Below are positions 9,089-17,859 of a stretch of DNA of 64,000 nucleotides, in pieces. How positions within the stretch are numbered: the first letter of the stretch is position 1; every line of letters begins with the position of its first letter. The DNA comes from Seonamhaeicola sediminis (GTDB taxonomy: Bacteria > Bacteroidota > Bacteroidia > Flavobacteriales > Flavobacteriaceae): the NCBI RefSeq assembly GCF_004358095.2, contig NZ_SMZJ02000001.1, forward strand, positions 496,001-560,000, written 5' to 3'. The notes beneath the pieces were generated by a model that had not been told where the DNA came from, did no database searches, and saw nothing but the letters and a program-made list of their open reading frames with translations. The position numbers and the translations under genes are program-made.

Positions 9089-10174
9089 TTACACTTTAGA
9101 GTGCATCGATTCAATTAACTTCAAAGAAGCTTTCATAAACCCCATAGCATAAGCCATACCGGCATACCATGGGCCATCGCAACTCATCTGAGGCGTATGG
9201 TCCGGAATTAAAACACCATCGAAATTATTTTTCTTCAAAATTTCTAATATTTTGAACATATCGATATCGCCTTCATCCACAAATACTTCATGGTAATTGG
9301 GAACTTTGCCAACTACATTTCTAAAATGGATATAGGCTATTTTATTTTGTTTGCTGTATTGGTCTGTGGCTTCATACACATTGCCCTCGGTCATTTCAGA
9401 AATGGTGCCTAAACAGAATTCCAAGTTATTGTGATTACTTGGCTTCATATCTATTAAACGCTGGTACATATTGGGCTGATATACCAATCGTGGTGTATTT
9501 CTAACATAAGGCATTGGTGGGTCGTCTGGATGGGCCGCCATCTTTACACCTGCCTCCTCGGCTACTGGTATCACGTGGTCTAAAAAGTATTGTAAGCGCT
9601 CCCAAAGGATGGCATGCGAGACTCTTTCCACTGTTCCTGCTGGTGCGTTTTCATCATAAACCATATTCCAAACCATACCATTCGGAATAGGGGTTTCATC
9701 TACCGAACCTTCCATTCCTACGGAAACTGCACCACCACGAGCAAATGGTTTTTCAACCCTACTAGATACGCCTGCTAAAGAAAAATTATAGCCAAAGACT
9801 GGAATGCCTGCTTTACCCACAATTCGTATTTGTTCCTTTACCAGTTCTATCTGTGCCTCTTTTTTAGGACCGTCTAAAAGAATATCGTACCATATTGAAG
9901 GGTCAAAATTCTCGATAGCATACCATTCTAAACCATGATTATTAATTTCTGCTTTAATCTTTAAAAGCTCCTCTAAAGACCATAGTTCTCCGTTACCTGC
10001 TTTTCCCCAGCCTTTATTTCCGCCTATGGGTTGATTGGCATTCGATTTACTATTATCTGCACTACCAAAATAATCTACCATGTGCACCACCACGTGTGTT
10101 GCGCCACATTGCTTTGCAAACTTATAATGCTGGTCGTTCAGCATGTGACGGTATAATCCGAATCCTAATTTCAT
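9089..10174 (-). CDS. UxuA-like mannonate dehydratase, second paralogue
   Basis: A 361-residue member of the UxuA family. It shares with the left-hand UxuA the metal-site block AAHPDDPPMP, an HFRNV strand, EGDIDMF and the C-terminal PDHTPQM, but it is about 30 residues shorter and clearly diverged. Known family members convert D-mannonate to 2-keto-3-deoxy-D-gluconate. It lies in the middle of the mannan operon beside a lactonase and an SDR, away from uxaC and the mannonate oxidoreductase. This suggests it receives mannonate, or a related aldonate, made by direct oxidation of mannose. The 56-base gap to GH76 is the largest within the operon. Cytoplasmic. Confidence 0.83.
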   Translation of the reverse strand: MKLGFGLYRHMLNDQHYKFAKQCGATHVVVHMVDYFGSADNSKSNANQPIGGNKGWGKAGNGELWSLEELLKIKAEINNHGLEWYAIENFDPSIWYDILLDGPKKEAQIELVKEQIRIVGKAGIPVFGYNFSLAGVSSRVEKPFARGGAVSVGMEGSVDETPIPNGMVWNMVYDENAPAGTVERVSHAILWERLQYFLDHVIPVAEEAGVKMAAHPDDPPMPYVRNTPRLVYQPNMYQRLIDMKPSNHNNLEFCLGTISEMTEGNVYEATDQYSKQNKIAYIHFRNVVGKVPNYHEVFVDEGDIDMFKILEILKKNNFDGVLIPDHTPQMSCDGPWYAGMAYAMGFMKASLKLIESMHSKV

Positions 10175-10186
10175 TTCGCTAATTTT

Positions 10187-11374
10187 TTATGTTTTGTTTA
10201 AAAATGATTGGACCTCCAAATCGGAATATCCACAGTATTGTTTTAATATCTCTTCGGCATGTTGGTTGAGTAAGGGTGCCGGTTTTTCAATTTTTTGTGG
10301 TGTGTCACTAAACTTCACAGGAAACCCCGTAGTTTTTATAGTGCCCACCTTTGGATGTTCGTACTCCAAAATCATGTCATTATGCTTTATCTGTGGGTCT
10401 TCCACCATCTCTTTAAAACTATTGACTTGCGAACACCAAATGTCTTCTGCCAATAACAACTCTAACCATTCGCTAGTGGTTTTGGTTTTAAAAACAGTAT
10501 TAAAATCGTTTCGAATGTCATCACGGTTGTCTATAATATTATTTGATTTATACGCCTCTGAATCATACTTATCCAAACCAATGACTTGCGCTAGTCTTTG
10601 TACAGAATTCATCCCAATAGCGATGTAACCATCTGATGTGTTGTATAAACCATAAGGTGCTCCCAGCCAAGGATTTGGGATACCGCTTGCACTGCGTTCT
10701 GGATTTGACCCTTTTAGCAAAAAAGCTGTTATCTCTTGAATATGAAATCCTACCGCAGAACTCAATAAATTGGCTTCAATTTTTTGCCCCTTACCGGTGA
10801 CACTCCTTGAATAAATAGCCGCTAAAACCGATTGCACAATAAACAAACTGGTTAGCAAATCGGCTTGCCCCACGGCGGTTACTACTGGCAACCCTCCTTT
10901 CTGTCCGTTTAAATAAGGGGCTCCACTAATGGACTGTGCCAATAAATCCTGACCTGGTCTTTTTAGGTAAGGCCCTGAAGCACCGTACCCTGAGCTTGAG
11001 CAATACACCAGCTTTGGATTCAGCGTTTTCATATCTTCATAACCCAAACCTAAGCGCTCCATTACACCAGGACGAAAATTTTCCAAAAGAATATCCGCCT
11101 TGGCAATGATATCTTTTGCTATTTTTTTGCCTTCGTCAGATTTTAAGTCGAGTGCGATACTTTTTTTATTCCTATTGAAGCTTATAAAGGAAATGCTCTC
11201 TCCTTCGGGATATAAATTCCCATAGGAATAATGACGCATCCAATCGCCTTTTACCGGTTCTATTTTTATGATGTCTGCGCCCATATCTCCCAACATTTGG
11301 GTAGCCCATGGCCCCTGTGCCAACTGCGAAAAATCAGCTACTACCAATCCTTTTAATGGTCCGTGTTGCTCCAT
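10187..11374 (-). CDS. CaiB/BaiF family (class III) CoA-transferase
   Basis: A 395-residue class III CoA-transferase. The N-terminal ADFSQLAQGPWATQMLGDMGAD and IKIEP segments and the RPGQDLLAQ block, with Asp143 at the position of the catalytic aspartate that forms the acyl anhydride, are all present. The family moves CoA between carboxylic acids. The spacing of 2 to 12 bases to a crotonase and a UxuA-like dehydratase places it firmly in the mannan operon. A CoA-transferase is unusual in a glycan operon, and the acid it activates is unknown. Cytoplasmic, normal length. Confidence 0.88.
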   Translation of the reverse strand: MEQHGPLKGLVVADFSQLAQGPWATQMLGDMGADIIKIEPVKGDWMRHYSYGNLYPEGESISFISFNRNKKSIALDLKSDEGKKIAKDIIAKADILLENFRPGVMERLGLGYEDMKTLNPKLVYCSSSGYGASGPYLKRPGQDLLAQSISGAPYLNGQKGGLPVVTAVGQADLLTSLFIVQSVLAAIYSRSVTGKGQKIEANLLSSAVGFHIQEITAFLLKGSNPERSASGIPNPWLGAPYGLYNTSDGYIAIGMNSVQRLAQVIGLDKYDSEAYKSNNIIDNRDDIRNDFNTVFKTKTTSEWLELLLAEDIWCSQVNSFKEMVEDPQIKHNDMILEYEHPKVGTIKTTGFPVKFSDTPQKIEKPAPLLNQHAEEILKQYCGYSDLEVQSFLNKT

Positions 11375-11376
11375 GA

Positions 11377-12147
11377 CTATTGCTCAGACTTTTTTATAAA
11401 TTTTTTAATGGCTGTTTGTGCTTCTACATCAAGATATAATTGTTTAACTGTATTGGCCTCTTCATTGATTCGTTCTTCAAAAGGTGTTGTTGTCAAACTT
11501 ATATTTGCCAAACGCTTTAATTGTGCTACAGATTTATGAGGTCTTCTTGAAAGTTTCCCTGCAAAATCCATCATTTCGGTTAAAAAATTTTCGTTAGAAA
11601 CTACCTTATTAACCAACCCCCAATCTTTTAAGGTATTCGCATCATATTGCCCTCCTAGAAACAACATTTCCTTAACTCGGTTTATACCTATTTTTTGAAT
11701 TAATCGTTGGGTACCACCACCACCAGGAACTAAACTTAAAAATACTTCTGGCAGTCCCATTTTTGCGCTTTCAGATGCTACAATCATGTCGCAGGCTAAG
11801 GCTATCTCGCAACCACCACCAAGGGCAAAACCATTAACACCGGCAATCCAAGGTTTATCTGCATTTTCAATAGCATCATAAAGTTCTTTACCCTTTTCTT
11901 GAAATGAATCAAACTGTTCCGGTGTTTGGTTTCCGTACTCCTTTATATCGGCTCCTGCCATAAATGCTCTACCTGCTCCAGTAATTACAGCCACATGGTA
12001 TTCAGATTGCTCATTAATCCAATGTATGCCATCAATTATTTCATCCATCATCTCCCGATTCATGGCGTTTAATTGATCTGGCCGATTAAATTTTAATACA
12101 GCTATGGCATCGTTGGTTTCAATGGTTATCGTTTTAAATGCTTTCAT
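11377..12147 (-). CDS. Enoyl-CoA hydratase/isomerase (crotonase) family protein
   Basis: A 256-residue crotonase-fold protein. It has the oxyanion-hole segments GRAFMAGADIKEYG and NGFALGGGCEIALACD and the following PEVFLSLVPGGGGTQRL block. Such enzymes act on acyl-CoA thioesters: hydration, isomerisation or carbon-carbon cleavage. The gene lies 2 bases before the CoA-transferase and 2 bases after a solute-binding-like gene, so the three are probably made together. The natural partner would be a CoA ester made by the CoA-transferase. The substrate cannot be read from the sequence. Confidence 0.88.
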   Translation of the reverse strand: MKAFKTITIETNDAIAVLKFNRPDQLNAMNREMMDEIIDGIHWINEQSEYHVAVITGAGRAFMAGADIKEYGNQTPEQFDSFQEKGKELYDAIENADKPWIAGVNGFALGGGCEIALACDMIVASESAKMGLPEVFLSLVPGGGGTQRLIQKIGINRVKEMLFLGGQYDANTLKDWGLVNKVVSNENFLTEMMDFAGKLSRRPHKSVAQLKRLANISLTTTPFEERINEEANTVKQLYLDVEAQTAIKKFIKKSEQ

Positions 12148-12149
12148 AA

Positions 12150-13289
12150 CTAAACGGATTTGTAACAGTCGTTTAATCTATTCATTATTATTTCTGAACT
12201 CGTATCTTTTAATATGCCTTCGTGAATAATATCGGCACCTTGTTCTTGAAATGCGTTCCAACCCGGATGTTGTGGACGTATATAAGCGTTTTCAATAGTC
12301 CATTTGGTATCCTTAAAAAAGTCGTTACACAACACATTGTTGACTTTGCTCTCCCAAGCATTTTTACTTGCTGGTTGTCCGCCGTTTTCGGTAAACACCC
12401 CTTCTTGCACCTCTGCACTAGCAACATAATTTACATACTTTGAAGCAATTTCAGGATGTTTTGTTAGAGCAGACACTGCTAAACCTACACCACCCATAAT
12501 GGTGGCTATGTTTTTTTGCTTTCCAGTTGGGCTATTTGTGAAATTCACTAATTTTTTAGTATAATCTTTACGTGAATAGTTAGTATAACCAAAAAGGTAA
12601 GGCGAATAAACAATACTATTTTCCTCGCCCATATTATCTAGGATTTGTATGGGATTCCAGTTTAAGGATTGAGGATGGCTCAGCTCTACATGAAATTTTA
12701 GCTCATCTAAAGCATTAATACCAACTTTTGAATTAATTTCATTATTCTGAATAAAGCCTGAACCAAAATATTGAGCGCAAAGTGTTAAAAATGTGCACCA
12801 GATATCAGTAGGGCATAATGCCCAAGCTATAGAAAACCCTAAAGGTAACTTGTTATAAAATGCTTTTAATTCCTCCTGGTTTTTAGGTAAGTCCAGTCCT
12901 AAACTAACTATAATATCTTTTCTATACGACGCCACTAAAGCGGCCGCATCAATGGGTGTAGCATAGACGTGCTTTTCGTAATTATAGATATCAAAGCATT
13001 TGCCTAAAGCCTGTTGTTTCAAGGCGTTCAACTCCTCGGTTTTTAAATAATCTTCTAACGGAAGTAATAAACCATTTTTATGGGCTTGCCCCATATAGGG
13101 ATGGTCTATAGTTATAACATCAAAATTTTCAATTAAATCTTCAATAGGCGTATCTCCAAATTCCTTTAGAGAGCGTACTTTCCAAGTGATATTGACATTT
13201 GGATTATTATCTTGAAATGCCTTTGATGTAGCTATGAGTGGTTCATACCCTCTTGGATGATCCCATGCTATGCCTTTTAATTCAATCAT
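12150..13289 (-). CDS. Leaderless extracellular-solute-binding-protein-like protein
   Basis: A 379-residue protein that resembles sugar-type ABC solute-binding proteins: HPRGYEPLIATSKAFQ, NPNVNITWKV, FDVITIDHPYMG and PLEDYL follow the usual order of the first lobe, and the C-terminal third has a GGVGLAVSALTKHPE block typical of the family. It has no signal peptide: it begins MIELKGIAWDHP, and an in-frame stop lies just upstream, so a hidden leader is ruled out. No ABC permease or ATPase is in the window. It is coupled by a 2-base gap to a crotonase and a CoA-transferase. It may therefore bind a ligand in the cytoplasm or have been recruited as an enzyme subunit. Function unknown. Confidence 0.7.
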   Translation of the reverse strand: MIELKGIAWDHPRGYEPLIATSKAFQDNNPNVNITWKVRSLKEFGDTPIEDLIENFDVITIDHPYMGQAHKNGLLLPLEDYLKTEELNALKQQALGKCFDIYNYEKHVYATPIDAAALVASYRKDIIVSLGLDLPKNQEELKAFYNKLPLGFSIAWALCPTDIWCTFLTLCAQYFGSGFIQNNEINSKVGINALDELKFHVELSHPQSLNWNPIQILDNMGEENSIVYSPYLFGYTNYSRKDYTKKLVNFTNSPTGKQKNIATIMGGVGLAVSALTKHPEIASKYVNYVASAEVQEGVFTENGGQPASKNAWESKVNNVLCNDFFKDTKWTIENAYIRPQHPGWNAFQEQGADIIHEGILKDTSSEIIMNRLNDCYKSV

Positions 13290-13305
13290 TGTTAACTTAA
13301 TTAAA

Positions 13306-14394
13306 CTATAACCAGCATATATTTACTGGCGTATTTACTTTAAATGTTGATTTCTTTTGAAGTGTACCGTCGTTGGTATTTATTTCAAAAACTACTAAGC
13401 TATTACTATCCTGATTGGCCGCGATGAGCCATTTGCCTTCGGGATGGATATTAAAATCCCGTGGGGTTTTGCCATAGGTGTTTTGATGCCCTAGAAGGGA
13501 TAACCGTTTTGTATAGGCGTCAATTTTAAAAATAGCAATGGTTTCAGAACCGCGATTGGATGCATATAAAAACTTTCCGTTGGGGTGCATTCGTATGGCT
13601 GCACCACCAACAGGCCCATCATGATTATCAGGGATAAAACTTATTTTTTGAACAACGTTAGATTCTCCTATAGTTAAATCTACAACAAAAAGCTCTCCAG
13701 TTAATTCTCCAAGCACATAGGCAAATTCTTGGTCGCTATCCATAACCATGTGTCGCGCACCACTACCCGCCTCAATTTGAATATCCAAAGCTGGCGTGCC
13801 CTCCCATTTTTGATCTTTTTCATTCCATTGATAGGCCTTTGCGGTATCTAAAGTTAAATCTACCGCGTACATTTGATTATGTGCAAAAGGTAATATCATA
13901 TGGGCGTGAGCTGCCTCTTGTCGCTCTTTGTTTGGACCTATGCCGTTATGTTGAATTTCTTGCGAACAAGCTTCTAGACTTCCGTCTTCTTTTATTGGAT
14001 ATGACAATATGTTTCCTGAAACATAACTGGCTACTACCAAGTTGTTTTCTATAATTGCAAAATGACAGGCATAATCGCCATGTATAGGCTGTGAATTTAT
14101 GGTACTTAATGCACCATCTTCCGCAATCTTATAGGCATAAAGTCTTGGTTGTAGGTTTTGGTACATTTCCTCTAGTGCATAAAGATATTTTTTGTCTTTT
14201 GAAACTACCAAATAGCTTGGATTTCTCTGTTTAGTATAGGCTTTTTCACGTATTTCACCCGTTTCCAAATTAATTGCGAAACAACCTACACCTTCGCCTA
14301 CTGGGTTTTCGGCTGGCGCTCCTTCTTGTGTATAACTTCCTGTATAAAAAACCACCATACTTTGTAATGCAATTGTTATTAAAATTAGTTTCAT
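13306..14394 (-). CDS. Lactonase, seven-bladed beta-propeller (6-phosphogluconolactonase-like)
   Basis: A 362-residue beta-propeller of the bacterial lactonase family that includes the E. coli YbhE-type 6-phosphogluconolactonase. Repeated blade strands are visible, such as YTGSYTQEG near residue 17, GGAAIRMHPNGKFLYASNRGSE and RDFNIHPEGKWLIAANQDS. The first 12 residues are hydrophobic but short, so it may be cytoplasmic with a start at the second methionine (residue 13), or exported. It directly abuts the SDR gene (no gap). A dehydrogenase paired with a lactonase suggests oxidation of an aldose to its lactone followed by ring opening to an aldonate, here perhaps mannonate. Confidence 0.8.
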   Translation of the reverse strand: MKLILITIALQSMVVFYTGSYTQEGAPAENPVGEGVGCFAINLETGEIREKAYTKQRNPSYLVVSKDKKYLYALEEMYQNLQPRLYAYKIAEDGALSTINSQPIHGDYACHFAIIENNLVVASYVSGNILSYPIKEDGSLEACSQEIQHNGIGPNKERQEAAHAHMILPFAHNQMYAVDLTLDTAKAYQWNEKDQKWEGTPALDIQIEAGSGARHMVMDSDQEFAYVLGELTGELFVVDLTIGESNVVQKISFIPDNHDGPVGGAAIRMHPNGKFLYASNRGSETIAIFKIDAYTKRLSLLGHQNTYGKTPRDFNIHPEGKWLIAANQDSNSLVVFEINTNDGTLQKKSTFKVNTPVNICWL

Positions 14395-15198
14395 CTATTT
14401 ATTCGTTCTTCTTGGTGGACGTGGGTCGTACTGAATGGTGTGATTCATGTAAGCCCCATCAATATACAAATCGGTTCCGTTGATGTAATCTGCCATATCA
14501 CTTGCTAAAAATGCTACGGTATTGGCTACTTCGGTAACATTTCCTATTCTGCCTGATGGTATCCAATTATGAAATTTTTCGCGTCCAAACTTGTTAATCT
14601 CCTCTCGATTCATATTGGTTTCAATAGCACCTGGAGCCACTGAAACAACCCGTATATTTCTTTCAGCCAATTCCAGTGACAGGCATTTAGAAAACATCTT
14701 CAACCCAGCTTTAGCCGAACAATAATGTATTAGTCCTTTTCTTGGTACGGTATCATGAATAGAAGAAATATTAATAATAACGCCTCCTCCATTTTTTTCC
14801 ATACGTGCCCCTGCTTCTTTAGAACATAAAAAAGGCCCTTTCAGGTTGATGCCCATTACCCTTTCCCATTCGTCTTCTTCTAAATCTAAAACATGTGCTA
14901 CACTTTCACTACCTGCATTGTTTACAAGAATATCAATAGTGCCAATTTCAACATCCATTGTGTTGAACATGTCTTTAACTTCTGATGCTTCTGATACATT
15001 TGCTTTTCCTATACTTACGTTTACATTGAAAGTGGATTTTATCTCATCTGCTACCTCTTGTGCTTTCTCCTTATTACTATAATAATTGATGAATACATCT
15101 GCACCGCAAGCCGCTAGTGCTTTACAAATGCCTGCACCAATCCCTTGACTCCCTCCTGTTACTAATGCTTTTTTGCCTTTTAAGTTAATTTGTGTCAT
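14395..15198 (-). CDS. SDR oxidoreductase, candidate aldose 1-dehydrogenase
   Basis: A 267-residue classical SDR with TGGSQGIGAGICKAL near residue 15, NNAGSE, the catalytic Ser, YCSAK, and a C-terminal INGTDLYIDGAY. It resembles glucose 1-dehydrogenase-type SDRs, but SDR subfamilies with this look act on many sugars and alcohols. Its start overlaps the end of the cupin gene by 14 bases and its stop touches the lactonase gene, so cupin, SDR and lactonase are likely co-translated. With the lactonase and the UxuA-like dehydratase in the same operon, a role as D-mannose dehydrogenase is attractive but unproven. Confidence 0.8.
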   Translation of the reverse strand: MTQINLKGKKALVTGGSQGIGAGICKALAACGADVFINYYSNKEKAQEVADEIKSTFNVNVSIGKANVSEASEVKDMFNTMDVEIGTIDILVNNAGSESVAHVLDLEEDEWERVMGINLKGPFLCSKEAGARMEKNGGGVIINISSIHDTVPRKGLIHYCSAKAGLKMFSKCLSLELAERNIRVVSVAPGAIETNMNREEINKFGREKFHNWIPSGRIGNVTEVANTVAFLASDMADYINGTDLYIDGAYMNHTIQYDPRPPRRTNK

Positions 15199-15637
15199 TG
15201 GCTTTTAATTTTTTTTTGTTATCGAAACAAGCTGTTACCATCTGTTTTAGTTCAGCTATTTGTGCATCATTTAATTGAAAAAACTCAAAATCTGACACGT
15301 GCGTCTCTGATTTTTCAACGATAATTATTTCGCTTCCCTCCCTCATGGCAATATTATGCCAAGCATTAGCAGGTATATTATAAGTAATACTAGGTTTTAA
15401 AAGTTCGGTTTCGAATGTCACATTATTATTTTCAATTTCAGCCCCTATTAATACGGCCTCGCCTTTAAGAAGTATAAATACCTCATCGGTTAAAAAATGA
15501 ACATCTAATTTTTTTATATTGTTTATATGTTGCTCTGGCATGTAGTTTAATTGTGCCACTTGCCAGCCCTCGCGAATCAAAAACGGATGATACCCATTAG
15601 CTTCTACTTTGTACTGTTCTATAACGGTTGTGCTCAT
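15185..15637 (-). CDS. Cupin-fold protein
   Basis: A 150-residue protein with a single cupin barrel. Features are HFLTDEVFILLKGEAVLIGAE in the first half and NIPANAWHNIAM in the second, which would supply the metal-binding His/Glu positions. Small cupins of this kind occur beside sugar genes as isomerases, epimerases or mutarotase-like helpers, or as sensors. It lies 6 bases after the sugar porter gene and overlaps the SDR gene. A role in handling the imported sugar is likely. The reaction is not identifiable. Confidence 0.72.
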   Translation of the reverse strand: MSTTVIEQYKVEANGYHPFLIREGWQVAQLNYMPEQHINNIKKLDVHFLTDEVFILLKGEAVLIGAEIENNNVTFETELLKPSITYNIPANAWHNIAMREGSEIIIVEKSETHVSDFEFFQLNDAQIAELKQMVTACFDNKKKLKANDTN

Positions 15638-15643
15638 ATTATT

Positions 15644-17095
15644 TTAGTCTTTTGTTTTATCTTGTTTCCAAGACATTTCTATTTCTTCTAATGTTTTGCC
15701 TTTTGTTTCTGGAACAAACCTCCATATAAACCAAATGGCTGGGAGCGTTAATGCGCCGTATAAAAAGAAAGTACCCGAAGGTTTTATATTTTCTATAAAA
15801 ACAGGATTGGTTAATGTGATAAAAAAGCCTGTAACCATTAATGACAAGCTACCTATACTTACCGCCAAACCTCTAATTTTAGTTGGGAAAATTTCGCTAA
15901 TAATAACCCAAACAATAGGTCCATAAGAAAAGGCAAAACACGCCACATAAAGTAACAATGGTATAATCACTAAACTAGAACCTATAGCAAATAATGCTGC
16001 TACTCCAAATAAAGATATTGCTGCACCAACTACACCTATTAAAAGAAGTTTTCTTCTTCCATAACGTTCTATATTCATAATGGCAACGAAGGTGAAAATG
16101 GAATTTACAAGTCCAACTAAAACAGCTCCTAAAAAGGAACTTTCAACACTTTTTATCGACTCGTTTAAAATATTTGGCGCAAAATACATGATGGCCGCAA
16201 TACCACTCAAATGTGAGAACATTGGCAGCAAAATACCTATTAAAAATGGTCGTCTTAAATAGGGCTTTAATAAGTCCTTAAAACCTTGTGATTCTGATTT
16301 TACAACTGTTTTAATCTCATCCATTTGAGATTTTGCCATGAGCTCTCCCATGGTTTTAACCATAATAGTATATGCTTTATTTTCTTTACCATTTACCGCT
16401 AACCATCTGGGGCTTTCTGGCACCAAGAATAATAACACAAGGAAAAGCAAAGCTATTGGAATTTCTGTACCGAACATACCTCGCCAAATTTCTTGCACAA
16501 AAAGCCAGTTCCAAAAGCCTCCATTTTCTTGGGTTATAACTCCAGCAGCTTCTCCTGCTGCATTTAATACCATCCAATCTACTAAAAATGCCAACAAGAT
16601 ACCTAAGGTGATCGACAATTGGTATAACGATACCATTCTGCCACGCTTTTGAGGTAAAGTAAGCTCTGAAATATAAATTGGGGCCACAACAGATGTGATA
16701 CCCACACCAATACCACCTATAATTCTTACTATAACTAAAAACAAAAATGAGTTTTCTGAGGATGCTGCTATCCAATAGGTGTTATCTAAATTACCTGAAA
16801 ACTGTGGTGGTAGCATAGACCCAAAAGCGGATAATACTAAACATACTGCTGCAACTATTAAAGCTTTCTTCCTACCAAATTTATCGGTAATACTCCCTGA
16901 TATAATACACCCTAAAATGGTTCCCAATAAGGCCGATGACACCACCCAACCCAACATGCTTGCTGAAAGATTGTACTGTGTTTCAAGGAAGGTGTTACAT
17001 CCTGAAATTATAGCCGTATCATAACCAAAGAGGAAGCCCCCAATAGTGGACACAAAACTAATAGCGTAAACATAAATGGATGAGTTGTTTTTCAT
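15644..17095 (-). CDS. MFS sugar porter (XylE/GLUT type)
   Basis: A 483-residue membrane protein with about 12 predicted helices and all the hallmark motifs of the sugar porter family: GGFLFGYDTAIISG in helix 1, DKFGRKK between helices 2 and 3, PESPRWL after helix 6, GRRKLL in the second half and PETKGKTLEEIE at the C-terminus. Family members bring hexoses or pentoses across the inner membrane, usually with protons. In this operon it most likely imports mannose released in the periplasm by GH38 and other mannosidases. It lies 41 bases after the RraA-like gene and 6 bases before the cupin gene. Confidence 0.9.
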   Translation of the reverse strand: MKNNSSIYVYAISFVSTIGGFLFGYDTAIISGCNTFLETQYNLSASMLGWVVSSALLGTILGCIISGSITDKFGRKKALIVAAVCLVLSAFGSMLPPQFSGNLDNTYWIAASSENSFLFLVIVRIIGGIGVGITSVVAPIYISELTLPQKRGRMVSLYQLSITLGILLAFLVDWMVLNAAGEAAGVITQENGGFWNWLFVQEIWRGMFGTEIPIALLFLVLLFLVPESPRWLAVNGKENKAYTIMVKTMGELMAKSQMDEIKTVVKSESQGFKDLLKPYLRRPFLIGILLPMFSHLSGIAAIMYFAPNILNESIKSVESSFLGAVLVGLVNSIFTFVAIMNIERYGRRKLLLIGVVGAAISLFGVAALFAIGSSLVIIPLLLYVACFAFSYGPIVWVIISEIFPTKIRGLAVSIGSLSLMVTGFFITLTNPVFIENIKPSGTFFLYGALTLPAIWFIWRFVPETKGKTLEEIEMSWKQDKTKD

Positions 17096-17136
17096 AAATT
17101 CTTGTTATTTAGAGTGATTAGGTTCTATCGATGTAT

Positions 17137-17841
17137 TTACATAATACCAAATTTATTGTAAGCGTCAACCGTACTCATGCCATTTTCCAGAGCCTTTTTA
17201 ACTAATTGCTCTCCTCTAGCTTTTTCAATAGCTCCTGTGAATGCTTTTACTTCAACTTCTTTTGGTACTACCACTACACCATCTCTATCTCCATAAATGA
17301 TATCTCCTGGATTTATACGAGTACCTTCTATTTCAATAGGAACACGATAATCTATAACTTTTCCTCTTGGACCTTGATCTTGCGCATACCCGCCATAAGA
17401 AAATGTTGGAAAATTAAGGTTTAAAACTTCGTTGGTATCTCTTGAATATCCATGTAGTACTGCACCAGCTGCTTTAAGTTTCATGGCTCTTGTACTCATT
17501 AATCCACCCCAAAGTGCATATCTAGGCGAGGATCCTGAACAGATGTAAACTTCATCTTCTTTTAAATCGTCTAGGGCTTCAAACATAATCCCAAATGGTT
17601 TTTTCATCATAGGGTTTTTAGTATCTTTCACAGACTCTTCAAAAACATCGGCTTCTAAGACGGGCATTGCCCTACCAATAAGAATGAAATCAGTATTTAA
17701 CGGTTTTATATTAGGAGGCAGGAACTGATGCTGATACCCTAAAGTATCTAAAATATCACCCACCAAGGCTACAAATAATTCTGATTTAGCTATGGCGTAT
17801 AGCTCTTTATCATCCTTCCATATTTTGTTAGTAATGCTCAT
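17137..17841 (-). CDS. RraA / HMG-CHA aldolase family protein
   Basis: A 234-residue protein of the RraA-like family, once annotated as demethylmenaquinone methyltransferase. The conserved core GGLMSTRAMKLKAAGAV, with SRDTNEV following, and GDIIYGDRDGVVVVP near the C-terminus are present. Members with these Arg-Asp residues include class II pyruvate aldolases such as 4-hydroxy-4-methyl-2-oxoglutarate aldolase, which bind a divalent metal and cleave 2-keto acids to pyruvate. RNase E inhibition applies only to a subset. It is the second gene after GH38. Cleavage of a 2-keto-3-deoxy sugar acid would fit its neighbours, but this is inference. Confidence 0.8.
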   Translation of the reverse strand: MSITNKIWKDDKELYAIAKSELFVALVGDILDTLGYQHQFLPPNIKPLNTDFILIGRAMPVLEADVFEESVKDTKNPMMKKPFGIMFEALDDLKEDEVYICSGSSPRYALWGGLMSTRAMKLKAAGAVLHGYSRDTNEVLNLNFPTFSYGGYAQDQGPRGKVIDYRVPIEIEGTRINPGDIIYGDRDGVVVVPKEVEVKAFTGAIEKARGEQLVKKALENGMSTVDAYNKFGIM

Positions 17842-17859
17842 ATTGTTAATTACAAAAAG

